This document shows positions 1 to 7,310 of a DNA stretch of 19,584 nucleotides, in pieces. Under the pieces are notes generated by a model. That model had not been told where the DNA came from. It saw nothing but the letters and a program-made list of their open reading frames with translations, and searched no databases. The DNA is from GCA-2698665 sp038101125 (GTDB taxonomy: Bacteria; Pseudomonadota; Gammaproteobacteria; GCA-002705445; GCA-002716945), in contig JAYNVZ010000021.1 in the NCBI GenBank assembly GCA_038101125.1, positions 1 to 19,584 of the forward strand, written 5' to 3'. How positions within the stretch are numbered: the stretch's first letter is position 1; the number at the start of each line of letters is the position of its first letter. A program made the translations under genes and the position numbers.

Positions 1-309
1 AAGGATTTTCAAAACTTTTCTAAAAATTTGACTGAATTTCAGAGAATTACTGCTGGTTTTTATTCGGATAAACAAAATGGGATGTATTTAAGCCCTGCAA
101 TATCAAATATTATGAAGTATATTAAAAATTATGACAATATTGGTGTGGGGCAGAGCTCTTGGGGTCCCATGTCCTATATCTTTGTTGAATCAAATTTACA
201 TGCTAAAGAGCTCTTAAGTATTATCCAAAATAAATTTAACGTGTATAATAATGTACAATTAAATATCGTTAGCCCATGGAATTCGGGTTTTAAGATAGCA
301 CATAAATAA
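1..309 (+). CDS. mptG: Beta-ribofuranosylaminobenzene 5'-phosphate synthase, C-terminal part (truncated by window edge)
   Basis: The open frame enters from the left edge in frame 1, so only about the last 102 residues are present; the internal ATG-less start at 28 is not a real gene start. The family (GHMP-kinase fold) joins 4-aminobenzoate to phosphoribosyl pyrophosphate with loss of CO2, the first committed step of methanopterin synthesis. The visible signature is the stretch G-V-G-Q-S-S-W-G-P, typical of the C-terminal half of this family, followed by a short alpha/beta tail ending in N-S-G-F-K. The location directly upstream of mtdB and mch supports the call. The N-terminal ATP-like binding region cannot be checked because it is outside the window. 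Confidence 0.82.
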   Translation, partial: KDFQNFSKNLTEFQRITAGFYSDKQNGMYLSPAISNIMKYIKNYDNIGVGQSSWGPMSYIFVESNLHAKELLSIIQNKFNVYNNVQLNIVSPWNSGFKIAHK

Positions 310-329
310 AGCATAAATGGAGACTTAAG

Positions 330-1220
330 ATGGAAAAACCTTTTTTATTACATATGATAACGTCAGAAAAAAATACGAGCCCTTTCGATGCTAATATGGC
401 TTTCGATGCAGGCTGGGACTCTATAATTCCATATACTGGTGTTGGTATGGATGAGATTCAGGCTCTTGTTCAAGATACAATATTTTCCAGATCTCCCTCA
501 GCGCTAAAAAAAACTGGCATTTTTATAGGAGGCAGAGACAGTCACTTAGCAATGGATATGATTGTTGAGGCTAAGAAGCACATGGTTCCGCCTTTTGAGG
601 TTCCAGTATTTGCTGATCCAAGTGGTGCATTTACTACTGCTGCAGGAATGGTTGCTATAACTGAGAAGGCTTTGAAGGATAAGTTTTCTGAAAACTTTTC
701 AGGAAAAAAAGTTGTGATTCTGGGTGGTACTGGACCCGTTGGAGTTGCATCCGCTGTTATCAGTGCGAAAGCTGGAAATGATGTATTGCTGGTTGGAAGA
801 AGTTTAGAAAAGGCTGAGACCATTGCTGGAATATGTAATGATAAATATGGCTCTAAGTCAGTTACTGGAGCCGTAGATGCTGAAAAAGCGGATTTTTTGT
901 CTGATGCTGATGTAGTTTTTAATACAGGTGCAGCAGGCATTCAATTAATGGATGATACTTTGATTGCAAATGCTAGTAATTTAAAAATATGTGCAGATGT
1001 AAATGCTGTTCCACCTGCAGGTATTGCAGGAGTAGACGCTATGGATAATGTAGTAGAAATGAAAAATTCAAATTCAGGATGTTATGGTATTGGCGCTCTA
1101 GCGATTGGAAATGTAAAATACAAGTCACAGCATGAATGTTTGAAACTAATGCGTAATTCAGACGAGCCCGTATATTTACATTTTGAACATGCCTTTGAGT
1201 TTGCTCAAAAAAATGTCTAA
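330..1220 (+). CDS. mtdB: NAD(P)-dependent methylene-tetrahydromethanopterin dehydrogenase
   Basis: This 296-residue protein oxidises methylene-H4MPT to methenyl-H4MPT in the cytoplasm, the second step of formaldehyde oxidation. The N-terminal part carries the family stretches S-P-F-D-x-N-M-A-x-D-A-G and Y-T-G-V-G, then F-I-G-G-R-D and P-V-F-A-D-P-S-G-A-F-T-T-A-A. A Rossmann nucleotide-binding loop G-G-T-G-P-V-G is near residues 131-137. Length and order match MtdB/MtdA enzymes; the H4MPT gene context favours MtdB over the tetrahydrofolate-linked MtdA type, but cofactor specificity (NAD or NADP) cannot be read with certainty. A GGAG ribosome binding site lies at 319-322, seven bases before the start. 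The stop overlaps the next start by one base (TAATG), indicating coupled translation. Confidence 0.93.
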   Translation: MEKPFLLHMITSEKNTSPFDANMAFDAGWDSIIPYTGVGMDEIQALVQDTIFSRSPSALKKTGIFIGGRDSHLAMDMIVEAKKHMVPPFEVPVFADPSGAFTTAAGMVAITEKALKDKFSENFSGKKVVILGGTGPVGVASAVISAKAGNDVLLVGRSLEKAETIAGICNDKYGSKSVTGAVDAEKADFLSDADVVFNTGAAGIQLMDDTLIANASNLKICADVNAVPPAGIAGVDAMDNVVEMKNSNSGCYGIGALAIGNVKYKSQHECLKLMRNSDEPVYLHFEHAFEFAQKNV

Positions 1221-2287
1221 TGTCTAAAGCAATAGTATTGGTAAATTCTGATACGTCTTATTTAGAACATAAGCTATCAGAATTAAACTATACTACATAT
1301 GCTATCGATGAGTTTAATCATAGAAATATTCGAAAACTACAAGATCTAGAATTCATCAACAATTTTATTAATAAAGTATTGTCAAATCATGATTCATCTT
1401 ATCTTGTTTACGGATCTGGCCTTGAAAATAAAAAGAGTATTTATGATTTACTTATGAAAAAACTTATAGTTAAAGGTAATAATTTAAGCATCTTAACCAA
1501 GACACATAATTTAAGTTCATTAAAAAATGTTTTTAAAGCTCATAATATCAAAACACCTGAAGACTTCGAAGAGGGTAGATCAGTCGAAAATAAGTTTATT
1601 TGGAAACCTCTATATAGTTCTGGCGGTTATGGAATTAGCTTCAAAGCTAAACCTAAATTGACTCATTATAAGCAGAAATATTTTCCAGGCACTACTTTTT
1701 CTATTTCTTTTTTTTGTAATGAAGATGGATTTAAATTTTTAGGGTTTAATAATCTCTTATTACTCAAAGGATTCCCAGATCATCCTTTTATCCATGCGGG
1801 GGCGATGACGATTAAGCCAACCGAAACTCTTCAAAAGACTATTCCGGCTTTTAATAGCTTGGCTTTGGATCTGTCTCTGAGAGGATATAATAATATTGAC
1901 TTTAAAATAATTAAAGACGATGTATGTATTTTAGATATAAACCCAAGAATAACGTCAACATTTAAAATATATAATGATATCAATGATAATAGACTTTTGA
2001 GATTACATATAAATGAAGATAATGTTTCACTTAGTCAGTTATCATGTATCAAACAAACATCATATGGTTTAGTTCATTTGTTTGCAAAAGAGAATTTTTT
2101 TTTCAAGAAATATTTAAATGAAAACTGGATTACTAATATACCAAAAGAAGGGGAACATATTAATGCAGGTGACCCAATATTTTCTATATATCTCAGTGCG
2201 CCTTCAAAACCAGAATTAATATCTAAACTTAAAGAAAATATATCAAAATTAGGAGATTACTATAGCTTTTATGATATAGTTATTTAA
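1220..2287 (+). CDS. ATP-grasp family protein of H4MPT gene clusters (COG2232-like)
   Basis: A 355-residue protein whose central and C-terminal parts look like an ATP-grasp fold: F-I-W-K-P-L-Y-S-S-G-G-Y-G-I-S (residues about 128-142) resembles the ATP-binding lysine and glycine-rich loop. The stretch V-C-I-L-D-I-N-P-R-I-T-S-T (about 235-247) resembles the metal-binding D-x-N-P-R motif. ATP-grasp enzymes join a carboxylate to an amine or thiol through an acyl-phosphate. Proteins like this sit between mtdB, mch and fae in methylotrophs and are presumed to act in H4MPT or methylofuran synthesis, but no substrate is assigned here. The start is fixed by the TAATG overlap with mtdB; only three bases separate its stop from mch. 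The COG assignment is from memory of the cluster rather than a search. Confidence 0.75.
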   Translation: MSKAIVLVNSDTSYLEHKLSELNYTTYAIDEFNHRNIRKLQDLEFINNFINKVLSNHDSSYLVYGSGLENKKSIYDLLMKKLIVKGNNLSILTKTHNLSSLKNVFKAHNIKTPEDFEEGRSVENKFIWKPLYSSGGYGISFKAKPKLTHYKQKYFPGTTFSISFFCNEDGFKFLGFNNLLLLKGFPDHPFIHAGAMTIKPTETLQKTIPAFNSLALDLSLRGYNNIDFKIIKDDVCILDINPRITSTFKIYNDINDNRLLRLHINEDNVSLSQLSCIKQTSYGLVHLFAKENFFFKKYLNENWITNIPKEGEHINAGDPIFSIYLSAPSKPELISKLKENISKLGDYYSFYDIVI

Positions 2288-2290
2288 ATC

Positions 2291-3259
2291 ATGAATGACA
2301 AAATAAGCATAAATAAGACCGTAAAACCATTGGTTGAAAAACTACTTGAAAAAGCTGATCAGCTAAACATTGGTGTACATACTTCAGAGGGTGGAGCCAA
2401 AATAGTTGACGCAGGTATTAATTATAGTGGTTGTTTAGAGTCAGGAAGACTCATAACAGAGATCTGTATGGGTGGTTTAGGTAAAGTTGATTTAACGATG
2501 ACATCAAATACAGATAATTGGCCATTAACCATTAATGTCAGTAGCACTAATCCAGTTTTGAGTTGTTTAGCTAGTCAGTATGCAGGCTGGAATCTATCAT
2601 TCGTTAAAGAGGAAGATAATTTTAATGCACTAGGATCTGGTCCATGTAGAGCCTTAGCGCTTAAAGAGGATTTGTTTAAAGATTTAGACTATTCGGATAA
2701 ATTCTATTCTACAGTTGTGGTGTTAGAGGTAGATAGAAATCCACCACAAGAAATAATTGATAAAATTTCAACAGACTGTGGGGTAAGCGAGAAGAACTTG
2801 ACGATAATCCTGACTCCGACTAAGTCTTTATCAGGCAGTGTTCAAGTTGTTGGGAGAGTTTTAGAGGTTGGCATGCATAAGCTCCATGAAATAGGATTCC
2901 CTTTGGGTAAGGTTGTTGATGGTTTTGGTTCTGCCCCAGTGCCTCCGCCGGCCCCAGATTTCTTGATAGGTATGGGAAGGACAAATGATGCAATATTGTA
3001 TGGAGGAACTGTTCATTTATTTGTTGATGTTCCAGACGACGAAGCTTTTGAGTTAGCAAAAAGACTACCAAGCTCTACATCTTCAGATTATGGAAAGCCA
3101 TTCGCAGATATATTTAAAGAATATAAGTATGATTTTTATAAGATCGATAAACTCTTATTTAGTCCAGCTAAAGTTATAGTTTCAACACTAAAGACAGGAA
3201 AAACCTTTATTGAAGGCAATACGAATCTAGAATTAATAGATGCATCATTTAATAAATGA
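2291..3259 (+). CDS. mch: Methenyltetrahydromethanopterin cyclohydrolase
   Basis: This 322-residue enzyme hydrolyses methenyl-H4MPT to 5-formyl-H4MPT, the step after MtdB. Family features visible are the N-terminal stretch S-I-N-K-T-V-K-P-L-V-E, the segment E-I-C-M-G-G-L-G-K-V near residues 57-66, G-S-G-P-C-R-A-L-A near 116-124, and a C-terminal F-G-S-A-P-V-P-P-P-A-P-D block near 212-223. Length is usual for the family. It starts three bases after the ATP-grasp gene and its stop overlaps the next start in an ATGA arrangement. No separate promoter is evident, so it is probably expressed from the same transcript as mtdB. Confidence 0.95.
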   Translation: MNDKISINKTVKPLVEKLLEKADQLNIGVHTSEGGAKIVDAGINYSGCLESGRLITEICMGGLGKVDLTMTSNTDNWPLTINVSSTNPVLSCLASQYAGWNLSFVKEEDNFNALGSGPCRALALKEDLFKDLDYSDKFYSTVVVLEVDRNPPQEIIDKISTDCGVSEKNLTIILTPTKSLSGSVQVVGRVLEVGMHKLHEIGFPLGKVVDGFGSAPVPPPAPDFLIGMGRTNDAILYGGTVHLFVDVPDDEAFELAKRLPSSTSSDYGKPFADIFKEYKYDFYKIDKLLFSPAKVIVSTLKTGKTFIEGNTNLELIDASFNK

Positions 3260-4164
3260 GAAAAGTACTCATTCTTACCGACCTAAAAGGCTGGCATTAT
3301 TCTCAGCTGTATAGATCTTTTCAAAAGAATAATGCAACTGTAGAATCTGCATGTCTAGAAGATCTCTCTATAAGAATTGAAGATAGCGCAAGCAAGGTAT
3401 TTTTAAATAATAAAGAGTTAAGTGATTTCACAGATGTTTTTGTTAGACATGTACCTGGCGGTACATTAGAGCAAGTAATTATTAACCTTAACATTCTTAA
3501 AATTTTTGAGTCAATTAATATTAATGTCATGAATACTTCTGAGAGTATTGAGACTACCGTAGATAAGTCGCTTACAAGTATTAGACTTAAAGAGGCAAAT
3601 TTACTAACTCCTAAGACATGGATCTTTAGAGATATTGATAGTTCAATAGAGAATACAAAAAATTTATTAAAAAAACATAGTCTTATTTATAAACCTCTTT
3701 TTGGATCACAAGGAGAAAATATAGTTAAAATTAGTAATATTGATGATTTTAACAAAATTTCTAATGATTCTAGTATTTATTATATTCAAGAATTTCTTGA
3801 GACTGAACCATCCCATGATTACAGAGTATTGGTGATAAAATCTGGAAGTAGTTATAAAACATATACAATGGCGAGGTATGGTAATTCATATATTAATAAT
3901 TATTCTAGAGGTGGTAAGTGTGAATCTGTAAAATTTGATAAAGATCTAATCGATGTTGCCATTAAGGCTGCTGAAACTATAAACATACCTTTTTGCGGAG
4001 TTGATATAATTAAATCTAATGATAAAAATTATATTATTGAGGTAAACAGCATTCCAGCTTGGAGAGGAATGCAGTCAATAATTAATGAAAATATTTCTGA
4101 TCAAATTGTCAATTCTTTCCTCAATCATAATGTCAAAGAAACTAATATTTCTATTCAAAAATAA
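3256..4164 (+). CDS. RimK-like ATP-grasp ligase of H4MPT gene clusters
   Basis: A 302-residue protein related to RimK-type amino acid ligases. The ATP-grasp core shows S-L-I-Y-K-P-L-F-G-S-Q-G-E-N (about residues 139-152; lysine and glycine-rich loop), an E-F-L-E-T sequence, the D-Y-R-V-L-V-I stretch near 189-195, and F-C-G-V-D-I-I...I-I-E-V-N-S-I-P-A-W-R-G (about 242-270) with the metal-binding E-V-N. In archaea, relatives add glutamate residues to methanopterin or F420; the bacterial homologue in mch-fae clusters is needed for H4MPT-linked metabolism in model methylotrophs but its substrate is not established. It overlaps mch by four bases (ATGA) and is followed after three bases by the CitG-like gene. 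Confidence 0.85.
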   Translation: MRKVLILTDLKGWHYSQLYRSFQKNNATVESACLEDLSIRIEDSASKVFLNNKELSDFTDVFVRHVPGGTLEQVIINLNILKIFESININVMNTSESIETTVDKSLTSIRLKEANLLTPKTWIFRDIDSSIENTKNLLKKHSLIYKPLFGSQGENIVKISNIDDFNKISNDSSIYYIQEFLETEPSHDYRVLVIKSGSSYKTYTMARYGNSYINNYSRGGKCESVKFDKDLIDVAIKAAETINIPFCGVDIIKSNDKNYIIEVNSIPAWRGMQSIINENISDQIVNSFLNHNVKETNISIQK

Positions 4165-4167
4165 TAC

Positions 4168-5046
4168 ATGACCCATCAAGCAAACTTTTTCATAGATAAA
4201 GATAAACATTCTCTTGATGATCTAAAGTCCGCATACCTCTTTTCATGCAAGAAAGATATTGAACTAATCAAACCTGGAAACGTGAACTTGCTTTCATCTC
4301 ATAAAGACACAAAAGCACAAGATTATTTGGATAGCGCCATCCTTAGTTCCAAGGAGTTATTTAATCAAAATCATTCTTTTGGAAAAAGAATTCTTGAATC
4401 TGTAAAGGTTACTCGGGCGCAGATAAATGTGAACACAAATCTAGGCATAATTCTTCTTTGTGCTCCAGTTATTCAATCATATATTGATTTTAATCTTTTA
4501 GACCTTAGAGAGGGTATCAAAAAAACTCTAGCTAAGACATCGATCAAGGATACTCATGATTTATGTGCTGCCATCAATATCTCGTCGCCAGGAGGGCTAG
4601 GAGATAGGGAAATGTATGATACTGCATCATATCCAAATGCTAGTATTAAAGAAATAATGGATTATTCTCAAGAATATGATAGGATTTCATACCAATATTC
4701 TCATAACTTTAGCGACATCTTTGATTTTATTATACCTAAGTTGGAATTTCTCAATCAAAGGTACGAGTCATTGGATGCAGCATTGTCGTTATTATTTATA
4801 GAAATTCTTGCTAAAATACCGGATTCTCATATTTCTCGTAAATTTGGTGATAAAATAGCAAAAAAGACTAGTAATAATGCCTATGATTTGCTAAAAATAC
4901 TAGACAGGGAATATGATCCTGATTATCTCGCAAAAGCGCTTAATAATTTGGATTATGAATATAAGAAAAAAGGAATTAACCCGGGAACTACCGCAGATTT
5001 ATTAGTAGCTAGCTTGATGATTTATAAGATTTCAGGTAACAACTAA
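4168..5046 (+). CDS. Triphosphoribosyl-dephospho-CoA synthase-like protein (CitG family) of H4MPT clusters
   Basis: A 292-residue, mostly helical protein. It has K-P-G-N-V-N near residues 36-41, a C-A-A-I-N-I-S-S-P-G-G-L-G-D block near 133-146 and a C-terminal N-P-G-T-T-A-D-L-L-V-A-S-L motif near 272-284; all three match the CitG/MdcB family. CitG proper transfers a triphosphoribosyl group from ATP to dephospho-CoA to make a lyase prosthetic group. No citrate or malonate lyase genes are near. Placed between the RimK-like gene and fae, it belongs instead to the H4MPT-associated subgroup, where a related ribosyl-transfer reaction in cofactor synthesis is a reasonable inference, not a demonstrated fact. 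A 67-base gap separates it from fae. Confidence 0.82.
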   Translation: MTHQANFFIDKDKHSLDDLKSAYLFSCKKDIELIKPGNVNLLSSHKDTKAQDYLDSAILSSKELFNQNHSFGKRILESVKVTRAQINVNTNLGIILLCAPVIQSYIDFNLLDLREGIKKTLAKTSIKDTHDLCAAINISSPGGLGDREMYDTASYPNASIKEIMDYSQEYDRISYQYSHNFSDIFDFIIPKLEFLNQRYESLDAALSLLFIEILAKIPDSHISRKFGDKIAKKTSNNAYDLLKILDREYDPDYLAKALNNLDYEYKKKGINPGTTADLLVASLMIYKISGNN

Positions 5047-5053
5047 TAATCAC

Positions 5054-5074
5054 CTATCTTTGTTTTAAAGATGG
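5054..5074 (+). other. Hairpin in the leader upstream of fae
   Basis: An 8-base-pair stem (5054-5061 with 5067-5074, one G-T wobble) closes a five-base loop in the 67-base gap before fae. It is followed by A-rich rather than T-rich sequence, so it does not look like an intrinsic terminator. It could stabilise a processed fae transcript or be part of an undetected regulatory leader. No convincing promoter was identified in the gap. Confidence 0.35.
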
Positions 5075-5113
5075 TAAAAAGTATTTCTCATTTAATTAAA
5101 CAGGAGATAACAA

Positions 5114-5635
5114 ATGGCAGTAATTGATAAAGTACTAACTGGTGAAAGCCTAGTTGTAACAGAAGGCGGCGATAACGAGATTGCTCATATTGACTTAATT
5201 ATGGGTCCTCGTGGTTCAGCTGTAGAAGATGCATTTTGTAATACATTATGTAATAACAAAGATGGTTTCACGTCACTTTTAGCGGTTTCTCAACCAAACC
5301 TAATGGTAAAACCAGCAACTGTAATGTTCAACAAAGTTACAATTAAAGGAGCTAAACAAGCTGTGCAAATGTTCGGTCCAGCACAAGCAGCCGTATCTAT
5401 GGCAGTTGCTGATAGTGTGAAAGATGGAACAATCCCAGCAGCTGAGGCTAATGATGTATTTATTTGCGTAGGCGTTTTCATTCATTGGGATGCTAATGAT
5501 GATGGAAGAATCTATGAGTATAACTACAAAGCAGTTAAAGAAGCTATTTCAAGAGCAGTGACTGGTTCGCCAACAGCTGATGAAGTGGTTGCTAGTGCAG
5601 ATGCCAAACAACATCCTTTCTCAGGACAGGCGTAA
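5114..5635 (+). CDS. fae: Formaldehyde-activating enzyme
   Basis: Fae (173 residues) speeds the condensation of formaldehyde with H4MPT to methylene-H4MPT, removing toxic formaldehyde made by methanol or methane oxidation. The sequence is strongly conserved: A-H-I-D-L-I-M-G-P-R-G (residues 24-34, with the active-site histidine at 25), F-C-N-T-L-C-N-N-K-D-G-F-T-S-L-L-A-V, K-P-A-T-V-M-F-N-K-V-T-I, V-Q-M-F-G-P-A-Q and F-I-H-W, ending in H-P-F-S-G-Q-A. Length is typical. A good AGGAG site lies at 5102-5106, seven bases before the ATG. It is the last gene of the rightward unit and is followed by a clear terminator, suiting a highly expressed gene. Confidence 0.98.
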   Translation: MAVIDKVLTGESLVVTEGGDNEIAHIDLIMGPRGSAVEDAFCNTLCNNKDGFTSLLAVSQPNLMVKPATVMFNKVTIKGAKQAVQMFGPAQAAVSMAVADSVKDGTIPAAEANDVFICVGVFIHWDANDDGRIYEYNYKAVKEAISRAVTGSPTADEVVASADAKQHPFSGQA

Positions 5636-5660
5636 GCAAGTAGTTATTTAACTTTTGATC

Positions 5661-5690
5661 AAACCAGTCTATTTATAGGCTGGTTTTTTC
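5661..5690 (+). terminator. Intrinsic terminator after fae
   Basis: A ten-base-pair stem (5661-5670 with 5777-style partner at 5677-5686, one G-T wobble at 5668/5679) with a six-base loop is followed by a T-rich run (5684-5689 and again 5691-5695). It ends the fae transcript. Its right arm covers the stop codon and last codons of the convergent HisA-like gene; in the leftward direction the tail is not T-rich, so it is probably one-directional. Confidence 0.8.
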
Positions 5691-6356
5691 TTTTTGTATG
5701 AACAACCTTGTCAATTTACTCCTATGAAGTATTGATGATACAAGCACCCCTTTTGCTCCAATTTGCCTGGCTTTCTTAATATCCAAAACTTTTTTAACTC
5801 CTCCAGCTATGTAATAATCTTTCTTATCATTCTTGATAATTTTTTTTGCAAGTTTATAATTCAAGTTATTTACTGAGCCAACTTGTAATAAATCCATAAT
5901 AATAATCTTATTGGGTAAATATCTTTTATGTTTGTATATAGGTTTTGTTCCTAGAAAAGAATTTTTAAAGTCCAAAGAACATATATATTTATTATTTTTG
6001 GATGAGACTAAATCAAACCCTTTAGAATTTTCACTACAGAATACAGGAGTATAGTTTTTATATTTTCTCATAAGGTTTATTTTGTTCATTCCCGTATCTA
6101 TCCAAAAATCTATTTTAGGAAATATATGTAATATTTTATTAAATAATTCATGATTAACCTTATTATTAGAAATTGCATCTAAATCAGCTATATATAATAT
6201 ATGCGGAACATATCTTTTCGATAACTGCTTTATTATCTCTATTGGCTCTGTGCTATTATATAGCCTAGAGTCGATAGACTTATACTTATCTCTATCACCC
6301 TTAATGGCTTTAACTACTTGATTATTTAATATGTCTAAAACAGGAATTATGTCCAT
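5673..6356 (-). CDS. HisA-like (beta/alpha)8 barrel protein of H4MPT clusters (COG1411-like)
   Basis: A 227-residue protein related to the histidine enzyme ProFAR isomerase. It opens with M-D-I-I-P-V-L-D-I-L-N-N-Q-V-V-K-A-I-K-G-D-R, the HisA-like first strand with its catalytic-type aspartate, has I-L-Y-I-A-D-L-D-A-I near residues 53-62, and ends with Y-Y-I-A-G-G-V-K and K-G-V-L-V-S-S-I-L-H, the phosphate-binding strands 7 and 8. Members of this subgroup accompany methanopterin/methylofuran genes in methylotrophs and archaea; the substrate is unknown. It is not the histidine-pathway HisA, since no his genes are near. The start matches the family N-terminus and lies just three bases from the divergent start at 6360. 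No clear ribosome binding site is seen upstream of it. Confidence 0.82.
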   Translation of the reverse strand: MDIIPVLDILNNQVVKAIKGDRDKYKSIDSRLYNSTEPIEIIKQLSKRYVPHILYIADLDAISNNKVNHELFNKILHIFPKIDFWIDTGMNKINLMRKYKNYTPVFCSENSKGFDLVSSKNNKYICSLDFKNSFLGTKPIYKHKRYLPNKIIIMDLLQVGSVNNLNYKLAKKIIKNDKKDYYIAGGVKKVLDIKKARQIGAKGVLVSSILHRSKLTRLFIQKEKTSL

Positions 6357-6359
6357 AAT

Positions 6360-7310
6360 ATGAAAAAGATATTAATATATGAATATTTTACAGGAGGAGG
6401 TCTTCTAAATGAAGATCTAAGTTCTGATCTTATGTTAGAAGCCAGAATGATGTTATCAACACTCATTGAGAGTTGTGAGAGGTCAAAAAACTTTGACTGT
6501 AACTATTTTCTAGATCATAGACTCAAAGATCTATACTCAGGTAAAGCTATAGTCACACATGCAGATAAAGATTTGTATGACCTTAGTTTAATTAAAAAAT
6601 ATGATTATATCCTTCCAATTCTTCCAGAAACTAATTCTAATTTGTTAAGTTATGTTAAATTTTTAGAAAAAAATAGTATTAAAAAAATCATCTCTAATTC
6701 TGAAACTATAAAAATATGTTCTGATAAATTATTATTTTATAAATACTTACGTAAATACTCAATTCCAGCTATTCCAACATGTGATAATATTAATTCTGAA
6801 ATTTTACCTAATAAATGTATTATAAAAGACAGATATGGTGCAGGTTGTTCATATGTTAGAGTTACTGATAAGTCTGATTTGAGCGAGCACTATGCCAAAG
6901 ACAGGGTTATTCAGCCTTTAATAAAAGGAGACAGCTACAGTTTATCAATCTTTTTTGGTAAATCTAATTATAGATTGCTAACAATTAATCGACAACATAC
7001 TGTCATTGAAAAAAACATGATTAAACTCAAACATTTGTCCATTAATGTAAATAAAATACTATATTCAAAGATTTTATCAATTATCTCTGAGGTGCATAAT
7101 TCTTTACCAGGGTTATTCGGGTTTATTGGTATAGATATTTTGTTGAAAAAAAATGACATATATATTGTTGAGGTAAATACTAGATTAACAACTTCTTATG
7201 TTGGCGCATATAAAACAATAGGTTGTAATATAATTGATTTATTGGTCAATCATAAATATATTAAAAATGTAATCACAAGTAGAGAGTATTATTTATCAAA
7301 TAATGAATAA
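6360..7310 (+). CDS. mfnD: ATP-grasp ligase, MfnD-like (tyramine/tyrosine-glutamate ligase of furan-cofactor synthesis)
   Basis: A 316-residue ATP-grasp protein beginning I-L-I-Y-E-Y-F-T-G-G-G-L, the hallmark N-terminus of the COG1821-type group found with bacterial H4MPT genes. The fold shows K-C-I-I-K-D-R-Y-G-A-G-C-S-Y-V-R-V (about 154-170; ATP-binding lysine and loop) and I-Y-I-V-E-V-N-T-R-L-T-T-S (about 267-279; metal-binding E-V-N). In methanogens MfnD joins glutamate to tyramine in methanofuran; methylotrophs use a related methylofuran, so the same role is inferred. A weak AGGA at 6342-6345 lies 14 bases before the start, inside the divergent gene. The end overlaps the next gene by eight bases (ATGAATAA). 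Confidence 0.78.
   Translation: MKKILIYEYFTGGGLLNEDLSSDLMLEARMMLSTLIESCERSKNFDCNYFLDHRLKDLYSGKAIVTHADKDLYDLSLIKKYDYILPILPETNSNLLSYVKFLEKNSIKKIISNSETIKICSDKLLFYKYLRKYSIPAIPTCDNINSEILPNKCIIKDRYGAGCSYVRVTDKSDLSEHYAKDRVIQPLIKGDSYSLSIFFGKSNYRLLTINRQHTVIEKNMIKLKHLSINVNKILYSKILSIISEVHNSLPGLFGFIGIDILLKKNDIYIVEVNTRLTTSYVGAYKTIGCNIIDLLVNHKYIKNVITSREYYLSNNE

Noticed and set aside
542..940. Leftward 132-residue open frame
   Set aside because: It lies wholly inside mtdB on the opposite strand, shows no recognisable motif, and mtdB is a clear conserved gene.
6369..6378. Ten-base palindrome ATATTAATAT near the divergent starts
   Set aside because: Short all-AT palindromes are expected by chance in such AT-rich sequence, and it lies inside coding sequence.
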